A stretch of DNA of 11,176 nt, taken from Christensenellaceae bacterium (GTDB taxonomy: Bacteria > Bacillota > Clostridia > Christensenellales > CAAEEZ01). The position numbers and the translations under genes were made by a program. Where the stretch lies: contig JAHHUG010000045.1 of NCBI GenBank assembly GCA_020024085.1, positions 1 to 11,176 of the forward strand, written 5' to 3'. Below are positions 7,499 through 11,176 of the stretch, piece by piece (positions within the stretch are counted from its first letter, which is position 1; every line of letters starts with the position of its first letter). The notes beneath the pieces were generated by a model, which was not told the origin of the DNA, did no database searches, and was given only the letters and a program-made list of their open reading frames with translations.

Positions 7499-8150
7499 TA
7501 TTTATGGTGTAAATAAAAGTGAAATTGATAGAATTTTAAGCAATGCAAATATTCTTGATAAAGCTGTTGTTTGGGGAGAATGTTTAGATTATCAAATTGA
7601 CTATAATGATGATGTTTTGCTTAATATTTTTACCGAGTATAATGACAACATTTATTCAAAATGTGGTAAAAGTTTGGCTGAAACATTTGCTGAACTTACA
7701 ATTAATAATGGTATTAAATTTTCCGTTGCAGAAAGTTTAACTGGTGGAAGTGTTGCAAGTTCTATTGTAAAAGTTCCAGGTATTAGTTCTGTTATGATGG
7801 AGGGTATTGTATGTTATTCGTACGAGAGTAAACATTATAGACTTAATGTCTCAAACGAAATGTTAGATACCTTTGGTGCTGTTAGTAGTGAGGTTTGCAA
7901 AGCTATGCTTTTAGGACAAAATAACTACGATGTTAGGCTTTGTATGTCTACAACAGGCATTGCAGGTCCTGCTGGAGAAAGCCATGAAGATACTGTCGGT
8001 TTAACTTTTATTGGCACGAAATTTGATGATGAAATTATCGTTAATAAGTATATTTTTGACGGCAATCGAGAAGAAGTGATTAAATCTGCTACTAATGTTT
8101 GTATAGGTAATGCAATTGTCCTACTTAAGAAACATTTGCTAGTTGATTAA
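7491..8150 (+). CDS. cinA: CinA C-terminal (nicotinamide-nucleotide amidase) protein lacking the N-terminal domain
   Basis: The C-terminal part (about 60-215) is a CinA/PncC domain, which deamidates NMN to nicotinate mononucleotide and so recycles a by-product of NAD-dependent DNA ligase. It shows ESLTGG (81-86, with S82 the expected nucleophile), CYSYESKHY (108-116, with Y109/Y111 and K114 near the active site) and STTGIAGPAG (153-162). Full CinA proteins are about 410 residues and begin with a MoaB/MogA-like domain that acts as a pyrophosphatase in some relatives. That domain is wholly missing. Residues 1-59 (IYGVNKSEIDRI and NDNIYSK) look like a shortened remnant of the middle domain of full-length CinA, so this is a derived truncation rather than a stand-alone PncC. 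The ATG at 7491 is backed by AGGTGA at 7480-7485. The gene overlaps rimO and lies 58 nt before recA, its usual partner. Confidence 0.9.
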   Translation: MISIYGVNKSEIDRILSNANILDKAVVWGECLDYQIDYNDDVLLNIFTEYNDNIYSKCGKSLAETFAELTINNGIKFSVAESLTGGSVASSIVKVPGISSVMMEGIVCYSYESKHYRLNVSNEMLDTFGAVSSEVCKAMLLGQNNYDVRLCMSTTGIAGPAGESHEDTVGLTFIGTKFDDEIIVNKYIFDGNREEVIKSATNVCIGNAIVLLKKHLLVD

Positions 8151-8170
8151 TATAAGCATTATGGTAAGAT
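8143..8170 (+). promoter_or_regulatory. Weak candidate promoter of recA
   Basis: TTGATT (8143-8148) and TAAGAT (8165-8170) are 16 nt apart, each matching consensus at 4 of 6. A start near 8177 would give a leader of about 30 nt with TGAGG at 8198-8202. No terminator precedes it, so recA is probably also transcribed by read-through from the upstream genes. No GAAC-N4-GTTC LexA box is visible in the 58-nt gap. Confidence 0.3.
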
Positions 8171-8208
8171 AAAAGTATAAAATACTTTAATTATAAATGA
8201 GGTAAAAA

Positions 8209-9210
8209 ATGGATAATGAGAAACAAAAAGCATTAAATGAAGCTCTTACAAAAATTGAGAAACAATTTGGTAAAGGCTCAATAATGAAATTAGGGGACAA
8301 AGAAATTGAAAAAATTGATGTAATTAGTACAGGTTGTTTACCACTTGACCTTGCTCTAGGAGTAGGTGGTGTGCCAAAGGGAAGAATTGTGGAAATTTAC
8401 GGACCAGAATCTTCAGGTAAAACAACAGTTACTTTACATATTATCGCAGAGGCTCAAAAAAATGGTGGTACTGCTGCATTTATTGATGCAGAGCATGCTC
8501 TTGACCCTGCTTATGCAAAAAGATTGGGTGTTGACCTTGACAACTTGTATATATCTCAACCAGATAATGGAGAGCAAGCATTGGATATTACCGAGGCGCT
8601 TATTAGAAGTGGTGCGGTAGATATTGTTGTTGTTGACTCTGTTGCTGCACTTACTCCAAAGGCAGAAATTGATGGCGAAATGGGTGATAATCATATCGGT
8701 TTACAAGCTAGATTAATGAGCCAAGCACTTAGAAAAATCGCAGGTGTTATCAATAAAACAAATACTTGTGTAATCTTTATCAACCAACTTAGAGAAAAGG
8801 TTGGTGTAATGTTTGGTAGCCCTGAAACCACTACTGGTGGTAAAGCTCTTAAGTTCTATTCTACAATTAGAATGGATGTTCGTAAGGGTGAAGCAATTAA
8901 GAATGGTACTGATATTATCGGTAGCAGAACAAAGGTAAAAATCGTTAAAAACAAGGTTGCACCTCCATTTAGAAATGCAGAATTTGATATTAGATTTGGT
9001 ACAGGTATCTCAAAGGCAGGTTGCTTGCTTGACCTTGCTGTTGAAAACGATATTATCGAAAAGAGTGGTTCTTGGTTTAGCTATAACGGGGAGAAAATTG
9101 CTCAAGGTAGAGAAAAGGCAGTTCAATATATTATTGATAATGAAGATGTCTATAATACTATCGACACTCAACTTAGAGATAAACTATTTGCTACTGTTGT
9201 AGAGGATTAA
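8209..9210 (+). CDS. recA: Recombinase RecA
   Basis: RecA polymerises on single-stranded DNA, drives homologous strand exchange and activates LexA self-cleavage where an SOS system exists. The 333-residue protein is nearly all core: N-terminal helix (1-30), Walker A GPESSGKT (65-72), catalytic E95 in DAEHALD, Walker B ending at D143 (VDIVVVDS) and the DNA-binding L2 loop with EKVGVMFGSPETTTGGK (196-212). It ends at KLFATVVED without the long acidic tail seen in E. coli RecA (352 residues). In E. coli that tail damps DNA binding. No intein or frameshift is present. TGAGG six bases before the ATG supports the start. cinA upstream and rny downstream are its usual Bacillota neighbours. Confidence 0.98.
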   Translation: MDNEKQKALNEALTKIEKQFGKGSIMKLGDKEIEKIDVISTGCLPLDLALGVGGVPKGRIVEIYGPESSGKTTVTLHIIAEAQKNGGTAAFIDAEHALDPAYAKRLGVDLDNLYISQPDNGEQALDITEALIRSGAVDIVVVDSVAALTPKAEIDGEMGDNHIGLQARLMSQALRKIAGVINKTNTCVIFINQLREKVGVMFGSPETTTGGKALKFYSTIRMDVRKGEAIKNGTDIIGSRTKVKIVKNKVAPPFRNAEFDIRFGTGISKAGCLLDLAVENDIIEKSGSWFSYNGEKIAQGREKAVQYIIDNEDVYNTIDTQLRDKLFATVVED

Positions 9211-9258
9211 TTTTTTACATAAATTTTTGATTATATCTTTATAATTTGAGGATATATC

Positions 9259-9287
9259 TTGACTTATGATTATTAATAATATAAAAT
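9259..9287 (+). promoter_or_regulatory. Probable SigA-type promoter of rny
   Basis: TTGACT (9259-9264) and TAAAAT (9282-9287) are separated by exactly 17 nt, and each matches consensus at 5 of 6. It is the best promoter match I found in the window. Transcription would begin near 9294, just before the structured leader. This would give RNase Y its own expression in addition to any read-through from recA, after which no convincing terminator is visible. Confidence 0.65.
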
Positions 9288-9295
9288 AAATATAT

Positions 9296-9363
9296 TAAAG
9301 GTGGGATTTTCTAATTAGCGAACGGGGAAAATCTGTAAGCCTTTATGAATATAAATTAGGAGG
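9296..9363 (+). promoter_or_regulatory. Structured rny leader with a possible ribosome-site-masking alternative fold
   Basis: An outer helix pairs TAAAGGT (9296-9302) with GCCTTTA (9339-9345), including one G-U pair. Inside it, after an asymmetric internal loop, GATTTTC (9305-9311) pairs perfectly with GAAAATC (9327-9333) around a 15-nt loop. A competing helix pairs TTTTCTAATT (9307-9316) with AATTAGGAGG (9354-9363), with three G-U pairs, and would bury the AGGAGG ribosome site at 9358-9363. The two folds share bases 9307-9311 and exclude each other. This looks like a translational switch or autoregulatory leader. I could not match it to a known riboswitch class. The alternative helix is rich in A-U and G-U pairs and may be fortuitous. 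Confidence 0.45.
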
Positions 9364-9374
9364 AAATCTAAAAA

Positions 9375-10997
9375 ATGCCAAGCAATTTGATTGGTTCAAT
9401 GTTGCTTGCTATCGGCGAAACCACAGCTATCGCTTTAATTATCGCTTTGCCATTAGTTGCACTACTTATTGGTGCTGTTGTTAGTGGATTTGTAAGTGTT
9501 AAAATATTTGAAAAAAATGAAATAGAAAAAAAGACAGCTGCCAAAGTTGAAGTAGCAAGAATTTTGGACGAAGCTAATCTTGAGGCTAAAACAATGAGAA
9601 AAGAAGCATTGTTGGAAGCTAAAGAAGAGCAACACAAATTGCGAATCGAATTTGAAAAAGAAACCAAACAAAGAAAAAACGAAATTCAAAAGACTGAGTC
9701 TAGATTAGTTGAAAAAGAACTTTATCTTGATAAAAAAGAGAATGCTTTAGATAAAAAATTAGACCAAGTTGATTTGGATAAAAAATTAATTGAAAAAAGA
9801 GAACAAGAGATAAGAAAAATTGAGTTTGAATTGCAAAATTCACACCAAAAAATGATTGAGGAACTAGAAAAAGTTGCAAAACTATCTAGTGAGGAAGCAA
9901 AGCAAATCTTAAAGGAACAACTATTACAAGAAGCTAAAGATGAGGCCGTTAAAGATGCTAAAGATATTGAGCAAAAGGCTAGGGAAAATGCAGAAAAGAT
10001 TGCAAAGAATATTGTAGGACTTGCTATCCAAAAATGTGCTGCTGACCATGCATCAGAGGTTACTGTCAGTGTAGTTCCATTACCTAACGACGATATGAAA
10101 GGTAGAATTATTGGTCGTGTTGGTCGTAATATTAGGGCTCTTGAAGCTGCAACAGGTGTAGATTTAATTATTGATGATACTCCAGATGTTGTAACATTAT
10201 CAGCTTTTGACCCAATTAGAAGAGAGATTGCAAGAGTTACTCTTGAAAAATTGATTGCTGATGGTAGAATCCACCCAGCAAGAATTGAAGAAATGGTAGA
10301 AAAGAGCAAGAAAGAACTTGCTGTTGCTATCAAAGAAGCAGGTGAATCTGCCGTATATGATGTAAATATATTTGGTATTCACCCAGAACTTGTAAAGATT
10401 TTAGGTAGATTAAAATATCGTACAAGTTATGGTCAAAATTGCTTAAACCACTCAATAGAAGTTGCACATCTTGCAGGTCTTATGGCTCAAGAACTTGGAG
10501 CAGATGTTAAGATTGCAAAACGAGCAGGTTTACTACATGATATTGGTAAGGCAGTTGACCACGAGGTTGAGGGTACACATATTCAAATCGGTGTAAACTT
10601 AGCTAAAAAATATAAGGAGAGCAATGAGGTTATTCATGCCATTGCTGCTCACCATAATGACATTGAGCCTACAACACTTGAGGCTATACTTGTTCAAGCA
10701 GCAGATGCTATATCTAGTGCTAGACCGGGTGCAAGAAGAGAATCTCTTGAGAACTATGTTAAGAGATTAGAAAGTTTGGAAAATATTGCAAATTCGTTCG
10801 CAGGAGTAGAGCAATCGTATGCTATCCAAGCTGGTAGAGAAATTAGAGTAATTGTAAAACCAGAAGAAGTAAACGATGCTAATACAGTATTTTTATCAAA
10901 AGAAATTGCAAAGAAACTTGAAAATGAAATGGATTATCCAGGTCAAATCAAGGTTAATGTTATTAGAGAACTTCGTAGCATTGAATATGCTAAATAA
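9375..10997 (+). CDS. rny: Ribonuclease Y
   Basis: RNase Y is the membrane-bound endoribonuclease that starts decay of many mRNAs in Bacillota, a role like that of RNase E in enterobacteria. The 540-residue protein has one N-terminal membrane segment (about 18-42) and a long Lys/Glu-rich coiled coil (about 45-215). A KH RNA-binding domain (about 230-290) contains GRIIGRVG (243-250). The HD phosphohydrolase domain carries metal-binding H388-D389 in LLHDIGK, followed by AIAAHHND and a conserved end at RSIEYAK. Length is slightly above B. subtilis RNase Y (520). The KH GxxG loop reads GRVG, whereas relatives I know have GREG. AGGAGG at 9358-9363 supports the ATG at 9375. The gene has its own likely promoter, a structured leader and a terminator downstream. 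Confidence 0.97.
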   Translation: MPSNLIGSMLLAIGETTAIALIIALPLVALLIGAVVSGFVSVKIFEKNEIEKKTAAKVEVARILDEANLEAKTMRKEALLEAKEEQHKLRIEFEKETKQRKNEIQKTESRLVEKELYLDKKENALDKKLDQVDLDKKLIEKREQEIRKIEFELQNSHQKMIEELEKVAKLSSEEAKQILKEQLLQEAKDEAVKDAKDIEQKARENAEKIAKNIVGLAIQKCAADHASEVTVSVVPLPNDDMKGRIIGRVGRNIRALEAATGVDLIIDDTPDVVTLSAFDPIRREIARVTLEKLIADGRIHPARIEEMVEKSKKELAVAIKEAGESAVYDVNIFGIHPELVKILGRLKYRTSYGQNCLNHSIEVAHLAGLMAQELGADVKIAKRAGLLHDIGKAVDHEVEGTHIQIGVNLAKKYKESNEVIHAIAAHHNDIEPTTLEAILVQAADAISSARPGARRESLENYVKRLESLENIANSFAGVEQSYAIQAGREIRVIVKPEEVNDANTVFLSKEIAKKLENEMDYPGQIKVNVIRELRSIEYAK

Positions 10998-11018
10998 TAT
11001 CTATAACGGAAAATCACT

Positions 11019-11048
11019 AGCCTAACTAATTTTAGTTAGGCTTTTATA
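11019..11048 (+). terminator. Rho-independent terminator after rny
   Basis: AGCCTAACTA (11019-11028) pairs perfectly with TAGTTAGGCT (11033-11042) around a four-base loop, and the transcript continues into TTTTATATTTT. It lies 21 nt after the rny stop codon. It is the strongest hairpin in the window and ends the gene cluster. Confidence 0.92.
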
Positions 11049-11060
11049 TTTTAAAAAATA

Positions 11061-11085
11061 TTACCAAAACAACAGTTTTTGGTAA
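11061..11085. repeat. 9-bp inverted repeat downstream of rny
   Basis: TTACCAAAA (11061-11069) and TTTTGGTAA (11077-11085) are perfect inverted repeats around a 7-nt spacer. Read on the minus strand the hairpin is followed by TATTTTTT, so it could be a weak terminator for a leftward gene beyond the window. It could also be an operator. The stem has only two G-C pairs. Confidence 0.4.
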
Positions 11086-11097
11086 AAGTATTATAAT

Positions 11098-11165
11098 AAT
11101 ATTTGTTTTATATAATAATTTACATTTGTAAACAATAAATTGATTTGTTAAAATATTTGTTTTAT
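11098..11165. repeat. 14-nt direct repeat and palindrome in the right flank
   Basis: AATATTTGTTTTAT occurs at 11098-11111 and again at 11152-11165, 54 nt apart. Between the copies lies the 14-bp palindrome TTTACATTTGTAAA (11119-11132, 6-bp arms around TT). The stretch is almost pure A/T, which weakens all three signals. Together they could be the control region of a gene starting beyond 11176. Confidence 0.3.
11126..11154 (+). promoter_or_regulatory. Possible promoter of a gene beyond the right edge
   Basis: TTGTAA (11126-11131) and TAAAAT (11149-11154) are 17 nt apart, matching consensus at 4 and 5 of 6. The -35 box falls inside the palindrome at 11119-11132, which is where a repressor site might be. 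No coding region is visible before the window ends. Confidence 0.25.
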
Positions 11166-11176
11166 TATATATTTGC

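Noticed and set aside
9222..9258. Possible hairpin after recA (GATTATATC with GATATATC)
   Set aside because: The arms match only with a bulge, contain few G-C pairs, and no T tract follows, so it is not a convincing terminator.
9301..9359. Tiny upstream frames in the rny leader (GTG at 9301, five codons; ATG at 9345, four codons)
   Set aside because: Neither has a ribosome site in front, and both are too short to distinguish from chance.
9722..10333. 203-residue minus-strand open frame opposite rny
   Set aside because: It lies wholly inside the well-conserved rny coding region, has a low-complexity Ser/Phe-rich translation typical of antisense frames, and has no visible start signals.

Overview
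The window is AT-rich DNA (strongly A/T at third codon positions and nearly pure A/T between genes). All eight protein genes lie on the + strand, most with GAGG/AGGAGG-type ribosome sites. Gene content and order point to a low-GC Bacillota, most likely an uncultured Clostridia-type anaerobe. A YlxY-like sporulation-associated deacetylase relative suggests an endospore-forming lineage or a descendant of one. No transposon, phage, CRISPR array, tRNA or rRNA was seen.

Layout: (1) 31-741, a membrane-anchored polysaccharide-deacetylase-like protein of the YlxY type, closed by a clear terminator (803-835). (2) 742-1016, a very AT-rich gap holding that terminator, a short palindrome and a probable promoter overlapped by a 12-bp inverted repeat. 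(3) 1017-9210, a tightly packed run of six genes: M16 zinc peptidase, all-alpha dUTPase, DNA translocase FtsK/SpoIIIE, RimO, a shortened CinA and RecA. Gaps are at most 58 nt, ftsK/rimO and rimO/cinA overlap by 8 nt, and no internal terminator is visible. (4) 9211-9374, a gap with a good promoter and a leader that can fold into two mutually exclusive structures before rny (RNase Y, 9375-10997). (5) A strong terminator (11019-11042), then about 130 nt of AT-rich flank with inverted and direct repeats and perhaps the promoter of a gene beyond the window.

The order is a compressed version of a conserved Bacillota neighbourhood. In Bacillus subtilis the same stretch runs ylxY, mlpA (M16), ..., spoIIIE, ..., pgsA, cinA, recA, ..., rny. 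Here pgsA, usually next to cinA, is absent, and cinA has lost its N-terminal domain at the same junction. The genes serve genome maintenance and RNA or protein quality control: nucleotide-pool cleaning (dUTPase), chromosome segregation (FtsK), ribosomal S12 modification (RimO), NMN recycling (CinA C-domain), recombination (RecA) and mRNA decay (RNase Y).

This is mostly a conserved core region, and I do not see a new multi-gene system. The points most worth a second look are the switch-like rny leader, the pgsA/CinA N-terminal loss, the 18-bp tandem repeat inside ftsK, and the deacetylase with a replaced catalytic motif and no visible ribosome site.
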